Assembly (NCBI GenBank): GCA_902765035.1
Contig: CACWYF010000046.1
Location: forward strand, 1 to 5,555
Direction of reading: 5' to 3'
DNA from: an uncultured Eubacteriales bacterium
GTDB taxonomy: Bacteria; Bacillota; Clostridia; Peptostreptococcales; Anaerovoracaceae
DNA: 5,555 nucleotides
In this document: positions 1 through 5,555 of the stretch, in pieces
How the letters are laid out: every line of letters begins with the position of its first letter
Numbering within the stretch: the first letter of the stretch is position 1
Notes under the pieces: model-generated
Seen by the model: the letters and a program-made list of their open reading frames with translations, nothing else
Databases searched by the model: none
Told to the model about the DNA's origin: nothing
Position numbers and translations under genes: made by a program

Positions 1-345
1 GATGAGGTCGAGAACTTCTACAGACACGGCGGATACTCCGCACAGAACTGTATAAGCAGCGATCCTAGACTTGCCCGCATGACAGAGCAGCTCGTAAACG
101 GATTCTTCTCGAAGTCCGACTACAACTTCTGGGGCATCCACGATGCACTCATCGGAGCAAACGACGAGTACTTCGTTCTCGGAGACTTTGACTCCTACGT
201 CAAGGCATGGGAGAAGCTCGACAGGATCTATTCAGACAAGGAACAGTGGCAGGCAATGTCACTTGCCAACATCGCAAACTCCGCATTCTTCTCAAGCGAC
301 AGAACGATCAGAGAGTATGCTGAGGAGATCTGGCACGCTCTGTAG
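1..345 (+). CDS. glgP: Glycogen/alpha-glucan phosphorylase, C-terminal fragment (5' end outside window)
   Basis: The frame is open from base 1 and gives the last 114 residues of the protein, ending at TAG (343-345). The enzyme releases glucose-1-phosphate from the non-reducing ends of alpha-1,4-glucans using phosphate and pyridoxal phosphate (GT35 family). The family is recognised from its C-terminal signature: a Y-F-V-L-G-D-F-x-x-Y segment, then a Y-x-D-x-x-x-W segment, then FSSDRTIREYAEEIW just before the end. This matches the terminal helices of bacterial and animal phosphorylases (SSDRTI..YA..IW). The pyridoxal-phosphate lysine and the catalytic core lie upstream of the window and cannot be checked. 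The ATG at base 79 is an internal methionine, not a start, because homology continues upstream of it. No T-tracted terminator follows, so readthrough into glgC 188 bases downstream is possible. As the degradative enzyme, it sits beside the synthetic genes, as is common in glycogen loci. Confidence 0.93.
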   Translation, partial: DEVENFYRHGGYSAQNCISSDPRLARMTEQLVNGFFSKSDYNFWGIHDALIGANDEYFVLGDFDSYVKAWEKLDRIYSDKEQWQAMSLANIANSAFFSSDRTIREYAEEIWHAL

Positions 346-423
346 GATTCTGTGACGGACGCTGTGACGATTGTATGACATTGTACAAAATAGCAGATAA
401 TTACCCATTTTGCGCTGATTAGG

Positions 424-454
424 TTTACAATAATAACAGATAAACAGTTAAAAT
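424..454 (+). promoter_or_regulatory. Weak candidate promoter upstream of glgC
   Basis: TTTACA (424-429) and TAAAAT (449-454) resemble the -35 and -10 boxes of a housekeeping promoter, but the 19-base spacer is longer than the usual 17. The surrounding bases are A/T-rich compared with the coding sequence on either side. Transcription from here would start at about 461, inside the hairpin described next. This is a pattern call only; glgC could equally be transcribed from upstream of glgP. Confidence 0.22.
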
Positions 455-494
455 ACCGGTCTGCCAGCCTGCGGGCAGGAATGGCAGGCCGGTA
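454..494 (+). other. Long two-part hairpin in the glgP-glgC intergenic region
   Basis: Bases 454-466 pair with 482-494 over 13 positions, with one G-U pair (460/488) and the rest Watson-Crick. After a small asymmetric bulge (467 and 480-481), CCTG (468-471) pairs with CAGG (476-479) around a CGGG loop. It is very stable on paper and lies 25 bases ahead of the glgC ribosome binding site. The bases after the right arm (AAGCATACGTTATTG) contain no T-run, so it is not a standard intrinsic terminator on the + strand. It could act as an mRNA 3' or 5' stabiliser, a processing site between glgP and glgC, or an attenuator. It matches no riboswitch class I can recognise. Confidence 0.6.
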
Positions 495-533
495 AGCATA
501 CGTTATTGTGGCAACAACAGGAGGCATCTGAAC

Positions 534-1664
534 ATGAAGAAGAAAAAATGCATTGCTATGCTGCTTGCCGGAGGACAGGGCAGCAGACTCGGAAGCCTGA
601 CTTCGAGCATTGCAAAGCCTGCGGTTTCTTTCGGAGGAAAGTACCGTATTATCGACTTCAGCCTTTCCAACTGCGTCAATTCAGGTATTGATACAGTTGG
701 TATTCTGGTCCAGTACAAGCCGCTCATTCTGAACAAGTATGTCGGAACCGGCGAATCCTGGGACATGGCTGTAGCAGACGGCGGCGTCCATATCCTTCCG
801 CCTTATGCAGGTGAGACAGGAGGCGAGTGGTACGAGGGTACCGCGGACGCTATATATCACAACATAGATTTTATCGATCTGTACAGCCCCGAGCATGTGC
901 TCATCCTCTCGGGTGACCACATCTATAAGACTGACTACAACAAGATGCTTGAAGTGCATGAGGCAAACAAGGCAGACCTCACTGTTTCAGTAATCGAGGT
1001 TCCGATCGAAGAGGCAAGCAGATTCGGTATCATGACTGCCGATGATGAAGGCAACATCGTGAAGTTTACCGAAAAGCCGAAGGAACCGGACAGCAACCTC
1101 GCTTCGATGGGTATCTATATCTTCTCATGGCCGTCACTCAGGAAGGCTCTTCTCGAGGACCACGAAGATCATGATTCAGAGCATGACTTCGGAAAGAACA
1201 TCATTCCTAAGATGCTCGAAGAGAAGAAGAAACTTATCGTATACAGATTCGAAGGCTACTGGAGAGATGTAGGAACAGTAGACAGCTACTATGAGAGCCA
1301 GATGGATCTCATGGATGATGTTGAGAGCATCAACGTATTTACCAAGGATGCCAGAGTATTCTCCAACTCCAACATCTACCCTCCTCAGTACATCGGACCT
1401 GAGGCAAATATCGGCAAGGCGCTTATCAGCAACGGATGCACGGTATACGGCGATGTCGATCACTCGATCCTCGGAAGCGGCGTAGTAATAGGAGAGGGAT
1501 CTGTTATCAAGGATTCCATCATTCTTCCTAACGCTATCATCGGCCGCAACTGCACGATCAACAAGGCCATCGTAAACGAGGGCGTTGTAGTCGATGACAG
1601 GACAGAGATCGGTGATGCTGACGGCAAGATCGTAGTTTACGGCACATCCAAGCTGTCGGTATAG
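534..1664 (+). CDS. glgC: Glucose-1-phosphate adenylyltransferase, catalytic subunit
   Basis: The 376-residue enzyme makes ADP-glucose and pyrophosphate from ATP and glucose-1-phosphate, the committed step of bacterial glycogen synthesis. The N-terminal nucleotidyltransferase domain (about 5-250) has the glycine-rich loop AGGQGSRLG (12-20), [16 protein letters not shown] (27-42, with the conserved Lys28), [10 protein letters not shown] (101-110), [10 protein letters not shown] (126-135, with the catalytic Asp128), FTEKP (178-182, with the sugar-phosphate-binding Lys181), SMGIYIF (191-197), DFGKNIIP (218-225) and YWRDVGT (242-248). Residues from about 286 onward form hexapeptide-type repeats of the left-handed beta-helix domain. 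All key residues are present, so it should be active. The length fits the Firmicutes GlgC group, which is shorter than the E. coli protein. AGGAGG (519-524) lies nine bases before the ATG and fixes the start. glgD follows after 17 bases, so the two are almost certainly co-transcribed. Its allosteric effectors cannot be read from the sequence. Confidence 0.97.
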   Translation: MKKKKCIAMLLAGGQGSRLGSLTSSIAKPAVSFGGKYRIIDFSLSNCVNSGIDTVGILVQYKPLILNKYVGTGESWDMAVADGGVHILPPYAGETGGEWYEGTADAIYHNIDFIDLYSPEHVLILSGDHIYKTDYNKMLEVHEANKADLTVSVIEVPIEEASRFGIMTADDEGNIVKFTEKPKEPDSNLASMGIYIFSWPSLRKALLEDHEDHDSEHDFGKNIIPKMLEEKKKLIVYRFEGYWRDVGTVDSYYESQMDLMDDVESINVFTKDARVFSNSNIYPPQYIGPEANIGKALISNGCTVYGDVDHSILGSGVVIGEGSVIKDSIILPNAIIGRNCTINKAIVNEGVVVDDRTEIGDADGKIVVYGTSKLSV

Positions 1665-1681
1665 AAGAGGGAGGCACGAAA

Positions 1682-2785
1682 ATGAAGACAATCGGACTTA
1701 TTTCCGCTAACTATCAGGGCAAGGGATTCGGTGAACTCACTGAAGAGAGAACACTCGCATCCGTTCCGTACGGCGGCAGATACAGACTCATAGATTTTGC
1801 GCTTTCCAACATGGCCAACTCAGGGATCACTACTATCGGAATCGTTGCACCGTACACTTCCGGATCACTGATCGACCACATCGGTATCGGTAACCCGTGG
1901 TCACTCGGCCGCAAGAACGGCGGACTCTTCCTTATGCCTGGCTCGGTATACGGCGTACAGGCTGAGGGCAGAAGATTCCTCATCAGAGACGTGCTCAAGA
2001 ACATCAAGTTCTTCGAGAGAGATGATGCTGACTATGTTATCATCTCGAGCAGCACTGACGTATACAACATGGACTACAAGCCGCTTATCAAGCAGCACAG
2101 CGAGTCAGACAGAGCGATGACCGTTGTCTACAAGAAGGTTCCGAGAGGCGAGGATTACGAAGGATTCTTCATCGATATCAGTGAAGACGGAAGAGTTGAG
2201 AAGTTCAACACTTCAGCTGAAGGCTGGGGCAACTACTTCATCGACTGCTGCATCGTAAACAGAGAGTTCATGCTCGAGTTCCTGAAGTGGTTCGGAGCTC
2301 TTGAATACATGGACTTCTTCGATGTAGTCAAGGATCACCTCGACGTATTCAACGTAGGCGCTTTCGAGTTCAGAGGATACTTCGGAAGAGTAAGGAGCAC
2401 ATCCGATCTTCTGAAGGTCAACCAGGACATGACAGACTATGTCATCAGAAACGAAGTATTCTGCAATCCTGAGAGGACGATCTACACCAAGACACAGGAC
2501 GAGGCTCCGGTATTCTATCTGCCGGGCTCTGACGTCCGCAACTCAACGATCTCCGCAGGCTGCACTATCGAGGGCAAGGTCGAGAACAGCACCATCTTCA
2601 GAAGTGTAACCATCGAGGAGGGTGCAGTCGTAAGAAACAGTGTCATCATGATGCACTGCCACATCGGAAAGGACGTAGTCCTCGACAATGTCATCTGCGA
2701 CAAGTACGTCACCATCAATGACGGCGTCAAGATCTTCGGTTCAGAGGACAAGCCGGTAGTGATCGGCAAGGAGATGACGATCTAG
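1682..2785 (+). CDS. glgD: GlgD, non-catalytic ADP-glucose pyrophosphorylase paralogue
   Basis: The 367-residue protein has the same fold plan as GlgC: YGGRYRLIDFALSNMANSG (30-48) is clearly homologous, and hexapeptide-type beta-helix repeats fill about 285-360. The active site is degenerate. There is no GGxGxRL loop at the N-terminus (it reads ANYQGKGFG, 9-17). The position equivalent to GlgC Lys28 is Leu25. The catalytic-Asp motif SGDHIY is replaced by SSTDVY (123-128). There is no FTEKP motif, and YWRDVGT becomes GYFGRVRST. In characterised Firmicutes systems such as Geobacillus, GlgD has little or no activity alone but forms a complex with GlgC and alters its activity. A regulatory or structural subunit is therefore the best call. 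GGGAGG (1669-1674) lies seven bases before the ATG. The gene is the last of its unit, with an intrinsic terminator 31 bases after its TAG. Automatic annotation may call it glgC because of the homology. Confidence 0.95.
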   Translation: MKTIGLISANYQGKGFGELTEERTLASVPYGGRYRLIDFALSNMANSGITTIGIVAPYTSGSLIDHIGIGNPWSLGRKNGGLFLMPGSVYGVQAEGRRFLIRDVLKNIKFFERDDADYVIISSSTDVYNMDYKPLIKQHSESDRAMTVVYKKVPRGEDYEGFFIDISEDGRVEKFNTSAEGWGNYFIDCCIVNREFMLEFLKWFGALEYMDFFDVVKDHLDVFNVGAFEFRGYFGRVRSTSDLLKVNQDMTDYVIRNEVFCNPERTIYTKTQDEAPVFYLPGSDVRNSTISAGCTIEGKVENSTIFRSVTIEEGAVVRNSVIMMHCHIGKDVVLDNVICDKYVTINDGVKIFGSEDKPVVIGKEMTI

Positions 2786-2816
2786 TTATCTGCGGACAAT
2801 TCAATATGTTCAACAT

Positions 2817-2847
2817 GGCTTCCTGCAGTTGCAGGAAGCCTTTTTTT
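2817..2847 (+). terminator. Rho-independent terminator after glgD
   Basis: A perfect 10-bp stem (GGCTTCCTGC, 2817-2826, with GCAGGAAGCC, 2831-2840) closes on a four-base AGTT loop and is followed directly by seven T residues (2841-2847). This is a classic intrinsic terminator in the + direction. It should end the glgC-glgD transcript, which implies that glgA has its own promoter in the 110 bases that follow, or depends on partial readthrough. Confidence 0.93.
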
Positions 2848-2887
2848 CTGATTTAATAGTACAGGTGGTTAGAGTAATGATTCATAA

Positions 2888-2910
2888 GTTTGCGGGCGGG
2901 GTACGCAAAC
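2888..2910 (+). promoter_or_regulatory. Inverted repeat in the glgA leader, possible operator or RNA hairpin
   Basis: GTTTGCG (2888-2894) and CGCAAAC (2904-2910) are exact reverse complements separated by nine G-rich bases. The element lies 48 bases ahead of the glgA ATG, in the only stretch that can hold the glgA promoter (2848-2958). I could not find a convincing -35/-10 pair: TTGCGG (2890-2895) with TACATG (2913-2918) has a 17-base spacer but a poor -10, and TATATA (2923-2928) has no good partner. The repeat could be a binding site for a dimeric repressor or activator, or a short leader hairpin. It does not fit the catabolite-responsive cre consensus. Confidence 0.4.
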
Positions 2911-2958
2911 ACTACATGTAACTATATAGCTGATTAAGAAAAAAGGAGAAATGGTATT

Positions 2959-4410
2959 ATGGGAGAGAAAAAGAAAGTCTTATTCGCAGCATTCGAAGCT
3001 ACTCCGTTTATCAAGACCGGAGGTCTCGGTGATGTTGCAGGATCGCTGCCTGCATATATCAAGAACGATGAGTATGACGCAAGAGTCATCCTGCCTCTTC
3101 TGAGCTCCATTCCATGGGAGTACAGGGAGAAGATGAAATACGTAGAGAACTATGAGGTAAGACTCGGATGGCGCAGCCTCTATTGCGGTCTCTTCACTCT
3201 GAGAAAGGGCGGAGTAACATACTACTTCCTAGACAACGAGTACTACTTCAGCAGAAGCGGAGTATACGGTGAGTTTGATGACGGTGAGAGAGTCGCTTTC
3301 TTCTCAGTCGCAGTACTCGAGACCATCAGACACATCGCCAGGAATTTTGCACCGGACATCCTCCACTGCAACGACTGGCATACAGCTCTCGTACCTGTAT
3401 ACCTCAGAGAGTACTACAACGGTGATGAGCTCTATGACCGCATCAAGACCGTGTTCACTATCCACAACCTGAAGTTCCAGGGACAGTACAGCAGAACCAT
3501 GGTCGGCGACGTTCTCGGTCTCACAGGCACACCGGCTGACGGACAGATGATCCACGATGACGCTGTCAATTTCATGCAGGGAGCTGTTATCTACTCAGAT
3601 GCAGTAACGACTGTAAGCCCTACATACGCTGATGAGATCTGCACCGTAAGATACGGCGAAGGTCTTGAGGGACTGTTCACTTCGAGAAAGTACAAGCTCT
3701 CCGGCATCATCAACGGAATCGATAAGAAGAACTATGATCCGGAGAAGGATCCTGCTATCCCTGTACACTTTGACAGATACCACCTCGAGAAGAAGACAGA
3801 GGCCAAGCTTGAGCTCCAGAGAGAACTCGGTCTGAGAGAGGACCCGGATGTTCCTCTGTTCGCAATGGTAAGCCGTCTGACACAGCAGAAGGGTGCAAAC
3901 CTGATCGCAGAGCTCCTGCCTGAATTCCGCGAGAGATACATGCAGGTCGCAGTTCTCGGTACGGGCGACTTCGGATTCGAGAATGCGATCGGCGATTTTG
4001 CATATCACAATCCTGAGAACTTCGCTGCAAGGATCACCTTCGACGAGAAACTCTCAAGAAGATTCTATGCTGCAGCTGACGTATTCCTGATGCCTTCAGA
4101 GTTCGAGCCATGCGGCCTTGCTCAGATGATCTCGATGAGATACGGAACACTTCCGCTCGTAAGAGAGACAGGCGGACTTAAGGATACCGTAGCGGGTTAC
4201 TGGGACTACGGTGAAAATGCCAACGGATTCTCTTTCAAGGACTTTGATGTCAACGGCCTCAGAAGCACTGTTGACCTCGCGCTCAACCTGTGGTTCGAGC
4301 ACCATGATGTATGGGAAAAGCTCCAGCAGAACGCATTCGACGCCAACTTCGGATGGGAAGAGTCCGCTGAGAAGTACAGAGAGCTGTACGACGGCCTTCT
4401 TGGCTGGTAG
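2959..4410 (+). CDS. glgA: Glycogen synthase (ADP-glucose type, GT5)
   Basis: The 483-residue enzyme transfers glucose from ADP-glucose to the non-reducing ends of alpha-1,4-glucan, using the ADP-glucose supplied by GlgC. It has the two-domain GT-B plan. The N-terminal domain opens with KTGGLGDV (19-26, nucleotide-sugar loop with Lys19) and contains HCNDWHT (136-142). The C-terminal domain has SRLTQQKG (305-312, with phosphate-contacting Arg306 and Lys311) and EFEPCGLAQ (381-389, where Glu383 matches the catalytic Glu377 of the E. coli enzyme), followed by the TGG motif at 404-406. The length is almost the same as the E. coli protein (477), and no key residue is missing. AAGGAG (2943-2948) sits ten bases before the ATG at 2959; the nearer ATG at 2951 is out of frame. 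It lies after a terminator, so it probably has its own promoter, and is likely co-transcribed with the downstream GH13 gene. Arginine is encoded mostly by AGA and no ATA isoleucine codon occurs. Confidence 0.97.
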   Translation: MGEKKKVLFAAFEATPFIKTGGLGDVAGSLPAYIKNDEYDARVILPLLSSIPWEYREKMKYVENYEVRLGWRSLYCGLFTLRKGGVTYYFLDNEYYFSRSGVYGEFDDGERVAFFSVAVLETIRHIARNFAPDILHCNDWHTALVPVYLREYYNGDELYDRIKTVFTIHNLKFQGQYSRTMVGDVLGLTGTPADGQMIHDDAVNFMQGAVIYSDAVTTVSPTYADEICTVRYGEGLEGLFTSRKYKLSGIINGIDKKNYDPEKDPAIPVHFDRYHLEKKTEAKLELQRELGLREDPDVPLFAMVSRLTQQKGANLIAELLPEFRERYMQVAVLGTGDFGFENAIGDFAYHNPENFAARITFDEKLSRRFYAAADVFLMPSEFEPCGLAQMISMRYGTLPLVRETGGLKDTVAGYWDYGENANGFSFKDFDVNGLRSTVDLALNLWFEHHDVWEKLQQNAFDANFGWEESAEKYRELYDGLLGW

Positions 4411-4420
4411 AGAATCTTAG

Positions 4421-4443
4421 TGCCGGATGATACTGATCCGGCA
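4421..4443 (+). other. Perfect 8-bp hairpin between glgA and the GH13 gene
   Basis: TGCCGGAT (4421-4428) and ATCCGGCA (4436-4443) are exact reverse complements around a seven-base GATACTG loop. It begins ten bases after the glgA stop codon, and its last base touches the ribosome binding site of the next gene. No T-run follows (the next bases are AAGGGGGAAA), so it is unlikely to terminate transcription. A role in mRNA processing, transcript stability, or tuning translation of the downstream gene would fit. Confidence 0.6.
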
Positions 4444-4450
4444 AAGGGGG
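4443..4450 (+). promoter_or_regulatory. Ribosome binding site setting a TTG start
   Basis: AAAGGGGG (4443-4450) is a strong purine run, nine bases ahead of the TTG at 4460. No ATG or GTG lies in frame near it, and the first in-frame ATG falls well inside the conserved N-terminal domain. This site therefore decides the start of the GH13 gene. It directly abuts the 3' arm of the 4421-4443 hairpin. Confidence 0.75.
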
Positions 4451-4459
4451 AAACAGCAT

Positions 4460-5555
4460 TTGAAAATAATCCACAACTCAAGAGACCTTAAGTACAGGAG
4501 CCCGTTCGGCGCCGTTACGACCGGCAGCAGGGTGCGCATCAGCATCGATGCGGTCGACTTTACGCCCGAGGATGTGACACTTCTCCTCTGGCACGGTGAG
4601 AACAGGACTCCTGAGTATATTCAGATGCATCAGACTGCATGCATCGAAGAGACACGCGGAGGCACCTACAGCGCAGAGATAACCGCGCCGGATGAGGGAG
4701 GCCTCCTGTGGTACACATTCGGAATAGAACTGACCGACGACTACGACCAGCGCCGCATCATCTGGTACGGGAACAACCCTGAGAGACTCGGCGGCGAGGG
4801 CTGGATGTACGGCGAGGATGAGATGTCTGAGCACGATGTGCCGGCATTCCAGATAACCGTATATAAGGAAGCCGCTGTTCCTGAATGGTATAAGAACGGC
4901 ATCGTCTACCAGATATTCCCGGGCAGATTCGCAAGGGATGACGGCTGGCGCGAGAGGTGCGAAGAAGCGATAAAGCGCGTAAACGACAGGCGCACGGACA
5001 TAAAGCGCGTCATCCAGGAAGACTGGAACAGAAGAGCCTATTACGTAAGAGATCATGAGGGCAGAGTCACCGAGTGGCCTGTATACGGCGGCAGCCTTAA
5101 GGGGATCGAGGAGAAGCTCGGATACCTGAAGTCGCTTGGCGTGACCGCCATCTACCTCAATCCTGTATTCGAGTCCGCTTCGACACATCACTACGATACG
5201 GCCGACTACATGACGATCGACCCGACACTCGGAACCAACGAGGATTTTGCACATCTCGCAGAAGAAGCTAAAGCACAGGGTATACGCCTGATACTCGACG
5301 GGGTATTCAGCCATACCGGTGCTGACAGTATCTACTTCAACATGTTCGGTAATTATAAGGCTGAGGGCAAAACTCTGCCGCATGATGCTGAGGGAGCATG
5401 GCAGAGTGAGGATTCGCCGTACAGGCCGTGGTACAAGTTCGACGAGAACGAGGCGTGCGGCTACAGCTCATGGTGGGGCGTCACTGATCTGCCTGAGGTC
5501 AATGAGACCAATGAGGATTACAGGAATTTCATCCTCGGAGAGGACGGCGTGATCG
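4460..5555 (+). CDS. GH13 alpha-glucan hydrolase, maltodextrin glucosidase/neopullulanase-like (3' end outside window)
   Basis: The frame is open from TTG 4460 to the window edge (365 codons seen). The family hydrolyses alpha-glucosidic bonds in maltodextrins, cyclodextrins or pullulan. Residues 1 to about 140 form an N-terminal beta-sandwich-like domain (YRSPFGAV near the start). The catalytic barrel starts near IVYQIFPGRF (148-157). NPVFESASTHHYDTADY (234-250) and DGVFSH (280-285, conserved region I with Asp280 and His285) follow, then WWGVTDLPEVN (338-348), typical of the neopullulanase/cyclomaltodextrinase-like subgroup. Regions II-IV, with the nucleophile Asp, the acid Glu and the second Asp, lie beyond the edge, so activity cannot be confirmed. 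There is no signal peptide, so it should be cytoplasmic and act on internal glucans. It follows glgA by 49 bases, probably in one transcript. It is not a branching enzyme by its motifs. The exact specificity (malZ-like, neopullulanase or other) is uncertain. Codon use differs from glgA: nine ATA codons, and CGC and AGG as common as AGA. Confidence 0.9.
   Translation, partial: MKIIHNSRDLKYRSPFGAVTTGSRVRISIDAVDFTPEDVTLLLWHGENRTPEYIQMHQTACIEETRGGTYSAEITAPDEGGLLWYTFGIELTDDYDQRRIIWYGNNPERLGGEGWMYGEDEMSEHDVPAFQITVYKEAAVPEWYKNGIVYQIFPGRFARDDGWRERCEEAIKRVNDRRTDIKRVIQEDWNRRAYYVRDHEGRVTEWPVYGGSLKGIEEKLGYLKSLGVTAIYLNPVFESASTHHYDTADYMTIDPTLGTNEDFAHLAEEAKAQGIRLILDGVFSHTGADSIYFNMFGNYKAEGKTLPHDAEGAWQSEDSPYRPWYKFDENEACGYSSWWGVTDLPEVNETNEDYRNFILGEDGVI

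Noticed and set aside
79..345. A separate 88-residue small protein starting at ATG 79
   Set aside because: The frame is open to the left edge, and the residues before the ATG continue the phosphorylase sequence, so this is the end of glgP.
350..373. Two 12-base units starting CTGTGACG just after the glgP stop
   Set aside because: The second unit matches the first at only 9 of 12 positions and there are only two copies; it is probably chance.
454..494. Intrinsic terminator for glgP
   Set aside because: The stem is strong but no T-run follows on the + strand, so I listed it only as a hairpin of unknown role.
1176..1691. A 171-codon minus-strand open frame opposite the 3' end of glgC
   Set aside because: It is the antisense shadow of the glgC beta-helix coding region. 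It has no ribosome binding site of note and no recognisable family.
534..2785. Recent tandem duplication of glgC and glgD
   Set aside because: The proteins share a fold and the GGxYRxIDFxLSN core, but they are highly diverged and the nucleotide sequences show no long identical tracts. The duplication is ancient and family-wide.
2888..2910. Catabolite-responsive (cre) operator
   Set aside because: The half-sites GTTTGCG and CGCAAAC are nine bases apart and do not fit the cre consensus TGNAANCGNTNNCA.
2951..2953. Alternative ATG start for glgA
   Set aside because: It is eight bases before 2959 and therefore out of frame with the synthase. It also sits only two bases after the ribosome binding site.
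4478..5383. A 301-codon open frame on the minus strand opposite the GH13 gene
   Set aside because: It lies wholly antisense to a gene with clear GH13 motifs. Its translation shows no recognisable domain. The open frame follows from the codon bias of the + strand gene.

Overview
The window carries part of a bacterial glycogen (storage alpha-glucan) locus, with every gene on the + strand. The order is the 3' end of glycogen phosphorylase (glgP), glgC, glgD, a rho-independent terminator, glgA, and the 5' two-thirds or so of a GH13 alpha-glucan hydrolase that runs off the right edge. The paired glgC/glgD arrangement (one catalytic ADP-glucose pyrophosphorylase and one degenerate paralogue) is typical of Firmicutes. 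The protein sequences, the strong purine-rich ribosome binding sites and the balanced base composition suggest a gut- or rumen-type Clostridia (Lachnospiraceae/Oscillospiraceae-like). This is an inference from gene style; no species is assigned.

Layout: 1-345 is the C-terminal 114 codons of GlgP. 346-533 is a 188-base gap holding a long, nearly perfect hairpin (454-494) and a weak promoter candidate. 534-1664 is glgC, followed after 17 bases by glgD (1682-2785). 2817-2847 is a textbook intrinsic terminator that closes the glgC-glgD unit. 2848-2958 is the glgA leader, with a 7-bp inverted repeat (2888-2910). 2959-4410 is glgA. 4411-4459 is a short gap with a perfect 8-bp hairpin and a strong ribosome binding site. 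The GH13 gene starts at a TTG codon at 4460 and is still open at 5555. No gene-free stretch exceeds 190 bases. I see no tRNA, rRNA, CRISPR array or mobile element.

How the genes work together: GlgC (with GlgD as probable regulatory or structural partner) makes ADP-glucose from glucose-1-phosphate and ATP. GlgA adds the glucose to alpha-1,4-glucan chains. GlgP removes terminal glucose as glucose-1-phosphate. The GH13 enzyme probably hydrolyses short or branched alpha-glucans released during turnover. All appear cytoplasmic. No branching enzyme (glgB) is in the window.

I found no sign of an unknown system; this is mostly a conventional metabolic locus. The points worth a second look are small: the hairpins in all three intergenic leaders, a 10-base near-match shared by the leaders of the two glg units, the TTG start and shifted codon usage of the GH13 gene, and the use of TAG for all four visible stop codons.
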